The notes: generated by a model from the letters alone, not told the origin. DNA of 64,000 nucleotides from Nocardia carnea NBRC 14403 (GCF_000308515.1 NZ_BAFV01000056.1:124001-188000), one strand, 5' to 3'; shown: positions 1-9,014, counted from the stretch's first letter. A program made the numbers and translations.

Positions 1-875
1 CTATCGGGCAGCTGAAGGCGGGAACCCTCGATATCCTGGTCGCCACCGATGTCGCGGCCCGCGGTCTCGACGTGGACCGTATCTCGCATGTGGTGAACTA
101 CGACATCCCGCACGACACCGAGTCCTACGTACACCGGATCGGCCGTACCGGGCGTGCGGGCCGCAGCGGCGAGGCCCTGCTGTTCGTCGCACCCCGGGAA
201 CGGCATCTGCTGAAATCCATCGAACGCGCGACCCGGCATCCGCTCACCGAGATGCAGCTGCCCAGCGTCGACGATGTGAACGCGCAGCGGGTGGCGAAGT
301 TCGGCGATGCCATCACCGAGAACCTGAGCTCGGACAATTTGTCGCTGTTCCGCAAACTCATCGAGGACTACGAGCAGGAGCACAACACCCCGCTGGCCGA
401 TATCGCCGCGGCCCTGGCGGTCGCCGCGCAGGACGGCGAGAGTTTCTTCCTCGAACCCGAACCGGAGCCGGTGGAGCGGCCGCGCCGGGAACGTCCGCCG
501 CGCAACTTCGACGACGGCGGTTTCGACGATCGCCGCGGCCCGAGCCGGCATCGCGGGACCGGTGCCGAACTCGCCACCTACCGCATCGCCGTCGGTAAAC
601 GGCACCGCGTGGTGCCGGGCGCGATCGTGGGTGCGATCGCCAACGAGGGTGGTCTGCGGCGCAGCGATTTCGGGCATATCAGCATCCGCCCCGATCACAG
701 CCTCGTGGAACTACCGGCCCAGTTGCCGCCGGAAACCCTGGACGCATTGCGGAGCACCCGGATCAGCGGTGTATTGATCCAATTGCAGCTCGACCAGGGG
801 CCGCCCCGCTCGATCGGGCGCGGGCCGCGGCGCGACGGGCCCAAACGGCACGAGCGGCGTAAACCGCGTTCATAG
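1..875 (+). CDS. deaD: DEAD-box ATP-dependent RNA helicase, 3' part (DeaD/CsdA type)
   Basis: Partial gene running in from the left edge; the reading frame is open from base 3 and ends with TAG at 873-875. The visible part starts inside helicase domain 2. Motif V (ATDVAARGLD) and motif VI (HRIGRTGRAGR) are intact. A basic/acidic linker follows (about residues 150-180 of the visible part), then a C-terminal DbpA-type RNA-binding domain (from TYRIAVGKRHRV to the end) and a basic RRDGPKRHERRKPRS tail. Such proteins unwind structured RNA during ribosome assembly and cold growth. The position next to the Rv1251c-like gene matches M. tuberculosis, where deaD is Rv1253. The start codon is outside the window. 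Confidence 0.93.
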   Translation, partial: IGQLKAGTLDILVATDVAARGLDVDRISHVVNYDIPHDTESYVHRIGRTGRAGRSGEALLFVAPRERHLLKSIERATRHPLTEMQLPSVDDVNAQRVAKFGDAITENLSSDNLSLFRKLIEDYEQEHNTPLADIAAALAVAAQDGESFFLEPEPEPVERPRRERPPRNFDDGGFDDRRGPSRHRGTGAELATYRIAVGKRHRVVPGAIVGAIANEGGLRRSDFGHISIRPDHSLVELPAQLPPETLDALRSTRISGVLIQLQLDQGPPRSIGRGPRRDGPKRHERRKPRS

Positions 876-983
876 ATTCCACGGTCCCTCCCACCAGGCC
901 GGAGCCGGTGATTACAGTGGGCCGCGTCCGGTGTGCACGTACCCGCTCGCCGGGTGTATCGCTGGGTCGCAGGAGGGCCGTGG

Positions 984-3900
984 GTGTTCGTTCTCGGTGA
1001 TCGGGTGGTGTGCGGCGCCACAGATCTGGAGCGTGGGGCGGGCTGTGAGTTCGCGCTGCTGCGCGGACTCGATGCCGAATTGGGCACTGTCCCCGGAACC
1101 GGCAGCGGAACACCGGCCGGGGCAAGCGGTTACGGCGAATGCGGGGTACCGCCGGAAACCGCTTCCGGCTACGCGCAATTCGCCGCGCTGCGTACCGCCG
1201 TGCGGCACCGTCACGGTGCCGGTGTGGTCGAACTCCCCCCGCCCGCCGACCCGGCCGATCCGGTGGGCGCCCTCGCCGCCGCGCACAGTGCCACCGTGGC
1301 CGCGGTCCGCGCCGGTGCCCCGGCGGTGCTGGGTGCGGTGTTCTTCGACGGGGACTTCTTCACCCACGTGGACGTGGCTACGCAGACCCCGGGCGGGCTA
1401 CGGCTGCACGGCACCACCCGAGCTCGGCCGGTGCCCACCGCGCTGCGGCTCGCCGCGGCCGCGGAGTTCCTGGAATCGCTGTCGGTACCGGTCGATCCGC
1501 GTCTGCATATCCACGCCGGCGGCGACGCACATACCGCCGAGGTAGCCGATGTGGCGCCGGTGTATCTGGCATGCCGCCGCCGTATGCACCGGATCCTGGA
1601 CGAACATTCGACCGAACTCCTGCCGGTGCAATGGGGTGATCCACGCTTCCGGGCCTGCGGCCGCTGCGCCGTCTGCACCGCCGCCCGCGCCGAGGCCCGC
1701 GATCTACTGCTGGTCGCCGGGATGGATCCGGCCACCCGGACGGCGTTGCGCACGGCCGGTATCACCACCATCGACCGGCTCACCACCCGGATCGCGACCC
1801 CGCCCGAGGTACCCGCCGCCACTCTCGCGCGGCTACGCGCCCAGGCCGTCGTCCAGCTGCGGCAGGAACATTCCGGTCGCGGTGAACTGCTGCCTGCGGA
1901 TCCGGCGGCCCTGGATATGCTGCCGTCGGCCACACCGGGCGATCTCGCCCTGCACACCCACCCGGTGACACCGGATCGCCTACGGGTGGCGGTGGCCTCC
2001 CGGGAATCCCTCCTGTTCTCCTGCGAACTACCGGTCGAACCACCCGCGGACGAGCTTTCCCCGCAGCGCCGTACGGCGCTGCGGGACGGCGCCCGCCGCG
2101 CATTCTCCGATCTACTGGCCGTGCTCACCGAACCGTTGCTGACCGACCCCGGCCTGCATATCTTCCATTACACGGCCACCGCCCGGTCCCTGATGCTGAA
2201 CACTGCCGGCCGCCTCGGCGCCGGGGAGGAGTCCGTGGACGCGCTGCTGCGGTCCGGCGTCCTGGTGGACCTGTATCCGATAGTGCGCGGCGCCTTCGTC
2301 CTCGGCACCCGCTCCTATTCCCTGCACCGGGTTGCGGCCACGCTCGGTCATCCCGGAGAGACGGACGGCCGGACTGTGCTGTGGCTGGCCGACCGGTTAC
2401 GCAAAGAGGCGGGCGCCACCGCACCACGGCCGCCCGGTGCCCCCGCGGGCGACCTGGACCGACTGCTGCGCGATACCCCGGCCGTGTGCCCGTCGTCCAC
2501 CGAGGCGGCGCTTGCCGAATACGCGGGCCGCACCGAGACTGTCACCGACCGGACGCCCGGCGGTCCCGACGCCGATCCGCACCGGGTCGCGGCGCTGACG
2601 GCCGCCCTGCTCGGCTATCACCGCCGCGAACAACAGACGTCCTGGTGGGCCCATATCGACAGGCTCACCCATCCCCTGTCCGAGTGGGCTCCGGACCACG
2701 GGGTGATGGTGGCCGATTCGTGCACGGTGGATACGAAATGGCATATCGGCCCGGGCGATACGGTGCGCCGTTTCCTACGCCTGCGCGGACGGCTCACCGG
2801 CCCGGGGCCGGCGCCCGGTACCCGGGTCTACGTCGTCTACGAACCGGAAGGCCGCGCGCCCCGGGCCATCCGCACCGCCGGGCCGGCCACGGTGCTGGGC
2901 TGTGCGATGGAACCCGATCTGACCGATACCGTTCGCCTCGAGGAAACCCTGCTGCCCGGCACCGCGGCGCACGACGAACTGCCGATTGCCCTCGCACCGG
3001 CGCTACCCGGTGCGCACGCTGCCGATTCGGAGGCACTCGAGGAAATCGGCGAGCAACTGCTCGTCACCCTGCCCGGGCTACCGGACACCCCCGTGTTCGA
3101 TCTCCTGGCGCGCCGCCCACCCCGCTTACGCACCCCCCACGATGCACACCCGCCCGCAGACCGCGCGACGGAATCCGGTTCAGAACTCGACGGCGATGCA
3201 CCCGTTGTCGGCACCGGCGCACCGGCAACTCACATCACCGAGTCCGTGCCCATCGGTTCAGAATCTCCGGCGGGGCAACTCGGTTCTCCCTCGGCTGCCG
3301 GACCGGAGCGACTCGCACCGGGTGTCGCCACCGCAACCACACAGATCACCGGACTGCCGCATTCCACCGGCTCCGGCGGAGAACTCCCGGAAGCCGACGG
3401 CACGCCCCGCGTCGGTGAATCGGCGGACGCGGATCCGTCCACGGTCCCCGGTGACTACGCGACCGCGATCGTTGCGACGCTGCGCGCACTGGACCGTTCG
3501 TATCTGGCCGTACAAGCCCCCACCGGGACGGGGCGCACCGATATCTTGGCCGAGGTGATCGCCGCACTGGTCGCCGGCGACAACTGGCGGGTCGGGATCG
3601 TCGCACCCACTGCCGCCCCGGTGGAGAATCTGCTGGACGCCATCGTGCGAGCCGGGGTGCTCCCCGAACTGGTCGCGAAAAGCGATGCGGCGGCCGTGGC
3701 ACCCGAATGGCTGGTGCTGGACTCCGCTCGTTACTCCCGGTTCCTCTCGAACGCTATCCGCGGATGCGTATTGGGTGGCGCCCCGGACGATTTCACCGAT
3801 CCGGGCCGAATACCCCGGGAGGCCTTGGACCTGCTCGTCATCGCCGACGCGAACAGCTTCCCCTTGGCGGCGACCGCCGCGGTTTCGGTGAGCGCCCGCA

Positions 3901-4616
3901 ATCTGCTGCTCACCGGCGACCCCACCGAACGCCACCGGCCGGGCCCCGGCCCGCATCCGGAGCCGGTGGACACCCCGGCCCTCACCTGGCTGGCCGGCGG
4001 GCGGCGAACGCTGCCGGCGACGCACGGCTACTTCCTGGGCCGGACCCATCGAATGCATCCGCAGGTGAGCGATCCGGTCTCGCACCTGTTCTTCGACAAC
4101 CGGTTACATGCCGTACCGGTACCCGCGGATCCCGGAGCGACCCTGGAACCCGGTATCGCCACCGTCCTCGTGGAGCATCACGGCAACATCACCTCCTCCG
4201 ATCCCGAGGCCCGGGAGGTCGTGCAGCAGATCCGTGATCTGCTGGGGCGGACCTGGAACGACGGCACCGGTACGCGGCAATTGCAGCCGCACGATATCGT
4301 CGTGGTCTCGCCGCACCGGGCACAGGTGAGCCTGATCCGAACTCTGTTGTCCCGGGCCCGGATCGAAGAGGTACTGGTCGGGACCCCCGAGTTGTTCCGG
4401 GGCCGGGAGGCGGCCGTGGTGCTGGTGTCACCGGCGACCTCCACTCCCGAGGACGCCCCCGGCTCGATCGGCGCACTGCTGTCCGCCGCCGTGGTGCACG
4501 ATACGTTGTGCCGCGCCCGGCGCCGCGCGATTATCGTCCGTTCCCCGTTAGTGACGGAATTCCTTCCGGAAACCCTCCGCGAATTATCGGCACTGGCCGA
4601 TTTCATCCGGTTGTGA
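984..4616 (+). CDS. Very large RecB-like nuclease/SF1 helicase-family protein with eroded catalytic motifs (Rv1251c-like)
   Basis: About 1210 residues. I chose GTG at 984 because AGGAGG (971-976) sits 7 nt upstream and the protein then opens MFVLGDRVVCGATDLER, the usual start of this family; an upstream in-frame GTG at 933 has no such site. Order: RecB-like region (1-220), cysteine cluster C225-x2-C228-x2-C231, helix-hairpin-like segment, exonuclease-like region (320-480), Pro/Thr-rich linker (700-800), and SF1 helicase region (820-1210). The family normally couples a nuclease to a Dna2/Upf1-like helicase. Here the Walker A lysine is arginine (PTGTGRT, 846-852), Walker B reads VIADANSF instead of a DEAx box, and the expected D-x-K nuclease signature is not recognisable. 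I infer a non-catalytic or altered nucleic-acid-binding protein. Orthology to Rv1251c rests on context and general similarity. Confidence 0.8.
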   Translation: MFVLGDRVVCGATDLERGAGCEFALLRGLDAELGTVPGTGSGTPAGASGYGECGVPPETASGYAQFAALRTAVRHRHGAGVVELPPPADPADPVGALAAAHSATVAAVRAGAPAVLGAVFFDGDFFTHVDVATQTPGGLRLHGTTRARPVPTALRLAAAAEFLESLSVPVDPRLHIHAGGDAHTAEVADVAPVYLACRRRMHRILDEHSTELLPVQWGDPRFRACGRCAVCTAARAEARDLLLVAGMDPATRTALRTAGITTIDRLTTRIATPPEVPAATLARLRAQAVVQLRQEHSGRGELLPADPAALDMLPSATPGDLALHTHPVTPDRLRVAVASRESLLFSCELPVEPPADELSPQRRTALRDGARRAFSDLLAVLTEPLLTDPGLHIFHYTATARSLMLNTAGRLGAGEESVDALLRSGVLVDLYPIVRGAFVLGTRSYSLHRVAATLGHPGETDGRTVLWLADRLRKEAGATAPRPPGAPAGDLDRLLRDTPAVCPSSTEAALAEYAGRTETVTDRTPGGPDADPHRVAALTAALLGYHRREQQTSWWAHIDRLTHPLSEWAPDHGVMVADSCTVDTKWHIGPGDTVRRFLRLRGRLTGPGPAPGTRVYVVYEPEGRAPRAIRTAGPATVLGCAMEPDLTDTVRLEETLLPGTAAHDELPIALAPALPGAHAADSEALEEIGEQLLVTLPGLPDTPVFDLLARRPPRLRTPHDAHPPADRATESGSELDGDAPVVGTGAPATHITESVPIGSESPAGQLGSPSAAGPERLAPGVATATTQITGLPHSTGSGGELPEADGTPRVGESADADPSTVPGDYATAIVATLRALDRSYLAVQAPTGTGRTDILAEVIAALVAGDNWRVGIVAPTAAPVENLLDAIVRAGVLPELVAKSDAAAVAPEWLVLDSARYSRFLSNAIRGCVLGGAPDDFTDPGRIPREALDLLVIADANSFPLAATAAVSVSARNLLLTGDPTERHRPGPGPHPEPVDTPALTWLAGGRRTLPATHGYFLGRTHRMHPQVSDPVSHLFFDNRLHAVPVPADPGATLEPGIATVLVEHHGNITSSDPEAREVVQQIRDLLGRTWNDGTGTRQLQPHDIVVVSPHRAQVSLIRTLLSRARIEEVLVGTPELFRGREAAVVLVSPATSTPEDAPGSIGALLSAAVVHDTLCRARRRAIIVRSPLVTEFLPETLRELSALADFIRL

Positions 4617-4648
4617 GCACGGCGAAACAAATTCGCCGGACCGGCTGA

Positions 4649-4679
4649 ATATCGTCCGGAAATTCCGGTTCACCGATAT
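4649..4679. terminator. Nested hairpin between convergent genes
   Basis: ATATCG (4649-4654) pairs with CGATAT (4674-4679), and inside it CCGGAA-A-TTCCGG (4656-4668) forms a second palindrome. It lies in the 91-bp gap between two convergent genes, so a bidirectional terminator is plausible. There is no clean T-run. Confidence 0.45.
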
Positions 4680-4707
4680 CTTTCGGTCGGCCTGATTTCT
4701 TCCGGAA

Positions 4708-5895
4708 TCACCCGAAGCATTTCCCTTCACCGCGATAGGTCGGTACTTCGGTGCGGGTCCCGTCGGCGTCGATCAGATACAACCGATCGAACCGTTCGCA
4801 CAGCTCACCGGCCTTGGCATGACGGAACCACACCCGGTCCCCGATTTCCGGCGCCGCCGATCCCGACAGCGGTGTCTGCACCTCTCCGGCGCCCTCGGTG
4901 CCGAGCATCCGCAAATCCTTGGGCCACACCGGTTTAGGCACACGACTCGCCCCGGCCGGACCTGAGGCTATATACCCGCCACCGAAAACCGTGGCGATAT
5001 CGGATGCGGGCCGGCGTAGTACCGGCAGCGCGAAAAACAGTGCGGGCCGCGGCCGGAACGAACGATATTCGTCGAACAGCGTCGGCACGTAAAGCCCTGA
5101 GCCGGCGGTGATCTCGGTGACGCCCGCCGCCTGGGCACTGAGCTCGACGGAACCGGTGCCGCCGCTGTTGACGATCTCCAGCTCGCCGGTCACCGAAACC
5201 ACGGCCGCCAGCACGGCGGCCCGGCGGCGTTCGATCTCGCGAGCGGAGGCCTTCTTCACCAGTCGCACGGCGAGCGAGGAATCCGGCAGCCCGGCGATCT
5301 GTGCCTCGTAGGTCATCAGCCCGACCACCCGGAACCCGTCCGCACGGGCCTGCGCGGCGAGGGCCGCGGCTTGTTCGGGTGTGCGCACCGGCGACCTGCG
5401 TACCCCGAGGTGCAGCGGACCGATCCGCAGCGAGGCGTCGACATCCAGGCAGACCCGCGGTGCGACGCGGTTGTTACCCATCGCGGCGCGGATCAGGTCG
5501 AGCTGGGCGGTGTCGTCGACCATCAGGGTGATCGCCTCGAGTGCGATCTCGTCACCGGCGAGCTCGGCGAGCGCCGCGCGATCGGCGGTGGGGTAGCCGA
5601 GCAGCACATCGCGGGCGCCGCAGCGGACCAGCCACAGCGCCTCGGCAAGCGCATACGACATGATCCCGGCGAAACCGCCGGCGGCCGTCAGCTCCGGCCC
5701 CAGCACCTCCGCTAAAACAGCCCGGCAGCGGACCGATTTGCCGGCGACGCGCAGCGGCCTCCCGCCGGCACGGCGGACCAGATCGGCGGCGTTCGCGCGT
5801 AATACAGTCAGGTCCACCGCGGCCAGCGGCGGATCGAGGTCGGCCGTGGCCGCGTGCAGGTGGGCGATCGGCGCGGTCGTGCTCACCCCGCCCAC
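4708..5895 (-). CDS. PLP-dependent alanine racemase-fold enzyme (amino acid deaminase/aldolase type)
   Basis: 395 residues. The N-terminal half is an alanine-racemase-type TIM barrel: the PLP-binding lysine lies in LRVAGKSVRC (about residue 49), followed by barrel strands such as APRVCLDVDASLRIG and LEIVNSGGTGSVEL, the latter a phosphate-binding glycine region. The C-terminal domain (RPALFFALPVLRRP onward, with DRVWFRHAKAGELCERFDRLYLID) is of the D-threonine aldolase/D-serine dehydratase-like kind. Likely reaction: PLP-dependent cleavage or deamination of a D-hydroxy amino acid; the substrate cannot be told. The start is GTG at 5895, with a second in-frame GTG at 5886; no strong ribosome site decides between them. 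It is convergent with the large helicase-family gene and probably a single-gene unit. Confidence 0.82.
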   Translation of the reverse strand: MGGVSTTAPIAHLHAATADLDPPLAAVDLTVLRANAADLVRRAGGRPLRVAGKSVRCRAVLAEVLGPELTAAGGFAGIMSYALAEALWLVRCGARDVLLGYPTADRAALAELAGDEIALEAITLMVDDTAQLDLIRAAMGNNRVAPRVCLDVDASLRIGPLHLGVRRSPVRTPEQAAALAAQARADGFRVVGLMTYEAQIAGLPDSSLAVRLVKKASAREIERRRAAVLAAVVSVTGELEIVNSGGTGSVELSAQAAGVTEITAGSGLYVPTLFDEYRSFRPRPALFFALPVLRRPASDIATVFGGGYIASGPAGASRVPKPVWPKDLRMLGTEGAGEVQTPLSGSAAPEIGDRVWFRHAKAGELCERFDRLYLIDADGTRTEVPTYRGEGKCFG

Positions 5896-5931
5896 TCAAC
5901 CACCGGACTGGTCATACGTCCAGCTTTCGGG

Positions 5932-6378
5932 TCAGGCGTCGACGGCGCGGGTGAGCAGATTCGACACCAGATCGTCGAAGGCCACCAGGATCGCCTCGTC
6001 GTCACAATCGGCCAGCCAGCGCAGCACCGAGCCCTGCACCACGGTGATCACGTACCCGGCCACCGAATCGACCGGCTCGATCCAGCGGGTGCCGGAGCGC
6101 TGCGCACACAGTTCGAGCCACTCCACAACATGCTGCTGTTGTTTTCGCTGCCGCTCCGATACCACCGGGTCAGGGACATAATCCGCACGCGAATCCCAGT
6201 GCCGGCACAGCGTCTGCACCGTCTTCTCATAGGCGTGGATCTGCTGGACCGGCCGGGACTTCACCAGCGGCCAATAGGCGCTGAAACCCGCATGCAGCAA
6301 CACTCGCAACGCCCGCAACCCGGTGATTTCCAGCACCGCGTCGGCGTTTTCGACCGCTTCACGCACGGCCGATCGCAT
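5932..6378 (-). CDS. TetR-like C-terminal ligand-binding domain without an HTH domain
   Basis: 148 residues from ATG 6378, chosen because GGAGGG (6383-6388 on the minus strand) lies 4 nt upstream. An alternative in-frame start at 6450 adds 24 residues with no HTH character. The protein resembles only the C-terminal half of TetR regulators: ALRVLLHAGFSAYWPLVKS, then WLELCAQRSGTRW and VVQGSVLRWLADCDDEAIL. No helix-turn-helix of the usual type can be found in any minus-strand frame for 350 bp upstream. It is either a decayed TetR gene that kept a functional ribosome site, or a stand-alone ligand-binding domain that could titrate a full-length partner. Unknown ligand. Confidence 0.6.
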   Translation of the reverse strand: MRSAVREAVENADAVLEITGLRALRVLLHAGFSAYWPLVKSRPVQQIHAYEKTVQTLCRHWDSRADYVPDPVVSERQRKQQQHVVEWLELCAQRSGTRWIEPVDSVAGYVITVVQGSVLRWLADCDDEAILVAFDDLVSNLLTRAVDA

Positions 6379-6765
6379 ACGACCCTCCGCTATTTCTCCA
6401 CGTACGCCCAACGCAAGCTCCCTCGCAAAACACATCGCACACTTCGGCACCGAAACCCGGCACCGAAGAGGCCGGTCGGATCGGCAGGCGCAAGGTCGGG
6501 AAGTTACCGCCCAACCAATCCGTCAACTCAATATTAGAAACGTTTTCGGGGTTTGAGAACAGCTACACGGGGAAACCCGTACTCGAAGCCTGTTTTGTGA
6601 CCCCTCCGCAACCGCGGCTTTTCACAACCGGGACCTGGGGCTCTCGGTACCGGCGCCGACCTGCCGCCATCCGGGCACAGGCCATCGGCCAGTCTACGAC
6701 GATGCCACCGCGAAGCCCGATCGCTGTGCCTCATCACACACTGCTCCCATTTCTCTTCGGCCGGT
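6379..6765. other. Gene-free stretch between divergent genes
   Basis: About 390 bp between the truncated TetR-like gene and the phosphatase gene. It includes a locally AT-richer patch around 6525-6600. Open frames here are short and lack coding character. No HTH-encoding remnant was found that would complete the truncated regulator. The phosphatase -10 element lies at its right end. Confidence 0.6.
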
Positions 6766-6771
6766 TAGCCT
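6766..6771 (+). promoter_or_regulatory. -10 element of a leaderless promoter
   Basis: TAGCCT followed by exactly 6 nt and the GTG start at 6778, with no Shine-Dalgarno sequence. Geometry predicts that transcription starts at the start codon. Confidence 0.5.
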
Positions 6772-6777
6772 GATTCG

Positions 6778-7536
6778 GTGACCAGCTCTCCCCTCGCCGA
6801 CCATCTACGGATCAGCGGCACCTTCAATTTCCGAGACCTCGGCGGCCTGCCCGTTCACGGCGGCGGGACCATCCGCCCCGGCGTCCTACTCCGGTCGGCC
6901 CAGCTCAGCCGCCTCGGCGACCCCGGCCATACGACCCTGCGTGAACTCGGTGTCGGCGCGGTCCACGATCTGCGCGGATACCGGGAGATCGAGCGCGCGG
7001 GCGCCGATCACCTCCCGCCGGATATCCAGCTCCGGATCACCCCGTTCCACGCCGAGACCGCCGTCGCCCCACCGCACGAGGCGGCCGCCGGCCGGGAGGA
7101 CGCACCCGGCGCGGCACTGGCCTACATGATGGACGTGTACCGGGGTTTTCCGGCCAGTCCGGAGGCGCATGCCGCGCTCCTGGCCCTCGCCGAGGCGATC
7201 GTTGCCGATCGTGGTGCCGTTCTGGTGCACTGCGCGGCCGGTAAAGATCGCACCGGATGGTCGGTGGCCACCATGCTGCGGGCGGTCGGCGTTCCGGAGA
7301 GCGAGATCCTCACCGATTACCTGCTGAGCAACCACGCCGTCGCCGAACTGCGCTCCTCGCTGAAGGACGAGTTCGGAGCCGACCTGCCGCAGGCGGTACT
7401 CGAGGTCCGCGAAGAATACCTGCGCGCCGGCCTGGAGGCCGGCACGGAACTGCACAGGGATTTCGACTCCTACCTGCGGGCGGTGGGGTTCACCGCGGAC
7501 CTGCGGAACCGGCTGCGCGACCGGCTGGTCGCCTGA
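6778..7536 (+). CDS. Tyrosine/serine phosphatase of the PtpB (DSP/LP) family
   Basis: 252 residues. The active-site loop HCAAGKDRTGW places the nucleophile at C152, lysine at 156, aspartate at 157 and arginine at 158, the C-x-x-G-K-D-R-T signature of the M. tuberculosis PtpB group, which has activity on phosphotyrosine, phosphoserine/threonine and phosphoinositides. The N-terminal FNFRDLGGL motif is also typical of the family. No signal peptide is seen, so the protein is cytosolic or exported by an unknown route (PtpB is secreted in M. tuberculosis). The start is GTG 6778, preceded by a leaderless-type -10 element. It is convergent with the next gene (8-nt gap). Whether it has a signalling or virulence role is inference. 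Confidence 0.9.
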   Translation: MTSSPLADHLRISGTFNFRDLGGLPVHGGGTIRPGVLLRSAQLSRLGDPGHTTLRELGVGAVHDLRGYREIERAGADHLPPDIQLRITPFHAETAVAPPHEAAAGREDAPGAALAYMMDVYRGFPASPEAHAALLALAEAIVADRGAVLVHCAAGKDRTGWSVATMLRAVGVPESEILTDYLLSNHAVAELRSSLKDEFGADLPQAVLEVREEYLRAGLEAGTELHRDFDSYLRAVGFTADLRNRLRDRLVA

Positions 7537-7544
7537 GGCCGAAC

Positions 7545-9014
7545 TCAGGCACTGCGCCGAACCAACCCGTCCCGGCCGATACTCACCTGGTCACCCGTGT
7601 GGAACCAGGTACCGGTGAACCGGTCGGCGGTGCGTTGCGGATCCTTCCAATACCGCCGGGACACATTCGGCCCACGGCACAGCAGCTCACCGTGGCCGGA
7701 CGCAGCCCGCGGCCCGCGCAACGCCAGCTCGGTGCCACCGAACGGAAAGCCCAGTACCGTATCGTCCACGCCTCCGACGGGACCGGCGGTGGGACCGAGC
7801 GCAAGACCGATACCGCTGGTCTCGGTGGCGCCCCATACCGACCACTGCCGGGCGGAAGGGAAGACCTGACACAACTCCGCCGAGAAGTCCGGACCGGCGG
7901 CATCGGCGGCGGCGCCACCGGCCCCCGGGAGCCGCTGATCCGACCTGCTGATCCGGACCACCCGATCGGTCGGTAGCCCACCGGCCCGGCCCACCGCGAG
8001 TTCGGGGAGCAGCCCGGCGAGGATTCGGGTATTTGCGGCCACCGTATCGACGCCTTCGCCGGCGATGGCCCGGGCGACGCCGGCGCCACCCTGCGCCAGC
8101 ACCACCGTGCCACCGACCGCGAAGGTCGGCAGCAGCTGGTCCACACAGCCACCGGCGTGCGCCAGCGGCTGGAGTACCAGATTGCGCATCCCGTCGGTGG
8201 GCAGATCCAGCGCCGCCACCATCGACCTGATCGCCGAGAGCAGATTCTCGTTGGTCAGTTCGACACCGGTCGGCAACTCGTTCGCGCCGGCCCCGTCGGT
8301 GTAGCAGAGCAGCGCCAGATCGTTGAGCGCCGCCCCGTCGTCGATGAATGCCGCGCCGTCGGGCAGATCGGGGGACCGCGGCCCGTCGCCGCGGGTGGCA
8401 CCGCAGCCGTGCTGCGCCGAGCCCAGGACGAAATCGGCATCGCTGTCGGCGATGACCTGTTCGGCCGACCGGTCCGGCAGACCGTGATGTACCAGCACGG
8501 GCACCGCACCGCTGAGCAGCGCGCCCAGGAACGCCTGCACCCAGCGCACCCCCGGCGGCATATGCACCGCGACCCTGTCGCCGTAGCCGATTCCGTGCTC
8601 CTGCAAACCACCGGCCACCCGTGAGGCCGAATGCCAGAGTTCCCGGTAGGTGAGCCGGCCGCCGCCGACCTCCACCACGGCCTCCCGATCAGCGAACGCG
8701 TGGACCTGCAGATCGAGGAGTTCGGTCAGGGCCGGACTCAGGTTGCCGTACCGCAGGATGCCGTCCGCGCCGCGGGACAGCGGCGCCGCCGAAGCTGTAT
8801 CGGCGAGCGGGAACTCCACCAGCGAGACCGCCGGGGAATCGACCCGGCGGCGCGGGTCTTCGAGATTCCGGGGCGCCGCTTCCGCCGGCCGGTCATCGCA
8901 CTCGGCCTCGCCGGCCGCGCCCGGCGCCGTTTCGGCCGCGGCGGCCCGCCCGGCGGTGGTGCGGAGTAGTGGACCGGCAGCAGGCCCGATGGTCGTGGTG
9001 GTACCGGCTTGCAT
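7545..9014 (-). CDS. Truncated AMP-binding (adenylate-forming) protein with degenerate P-loop
   Basis: 489 residues. The start ATG 9014 is backed by GGAGG 4 nt upstream, so the Ala/Glu-rich N-terminal extension of about 85 residues appears real. The large N-terminal subdomain of acyl-CoA synthetases follows: LTYRELWHSASRVAGGL, VAVHMPPGVRWVQAFLGALLSGAVPV, and WSVWGATETSGIG (A5). The A3 P-loop, normally YTSGTTGxPKG, reads YTDGAGANELPTG (about residues 236-248): the serine, threonines and lysine are gone. The protein stops shortly after WFHTGDQVSIGRDG (A7), just before the hinge, so the C-terminal subdomain with the catalytic A10 lysine is missing. Adenylation and thioester formation are therefore unlikely. 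Possibly a binding protein or a decaying FadD-like gene; it heads in the same direction as the crotonase upstream of it. Confidence 0.8.
   Translation of the reverse strand: MQAGTTTTIGPAAGPLLRTTAGRAAAAETAPGAAGEAECDDRPAEAAPRNLEDPRRRVDSPAVSLVEFPLADTASAAPLSRGADGILRYGNLSPALTELLDLQVHAFADREAVVEVGGGRLTYRELWHSASRVAGGLQEHGIGYGDRVAVHMPPGVRWVQAFLGALLSGAVPVLVHHGLPDRSAEQVIADSDADFVLGSAQHGCGATRGDGPRSPDLPDGAAFIDDGAALNDLALLCYTDGAGANELPTGVELTNENLLSAIRSMVAALDLPTDGMRNLVLQPLAHAGGCVDQLLPTFAVGGTVVLAQGGAGVARAIAGEGVDTVAANTRILAGLLPELAVGRAGGLPTDRVVRISRSDQRLPGAGGAAADAAGPDFSAELCQVFPSARQWSVWGATETSGIGLALGPTAGPVGGVDDTVLGFPFGGTELALRGPRAASGHGELLCRGPNVSRRYWKDPQRTADRFTGTWFHTGDQVSIGRDGLVRRSA

Noticed and set aside
933..983. Upstream GTG (933) as the start of the helicase-family gene.
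   Set aside because: No ribosome site; AGGAGG at 971-976 points to GTG 984, and the added residues lack family similarity.
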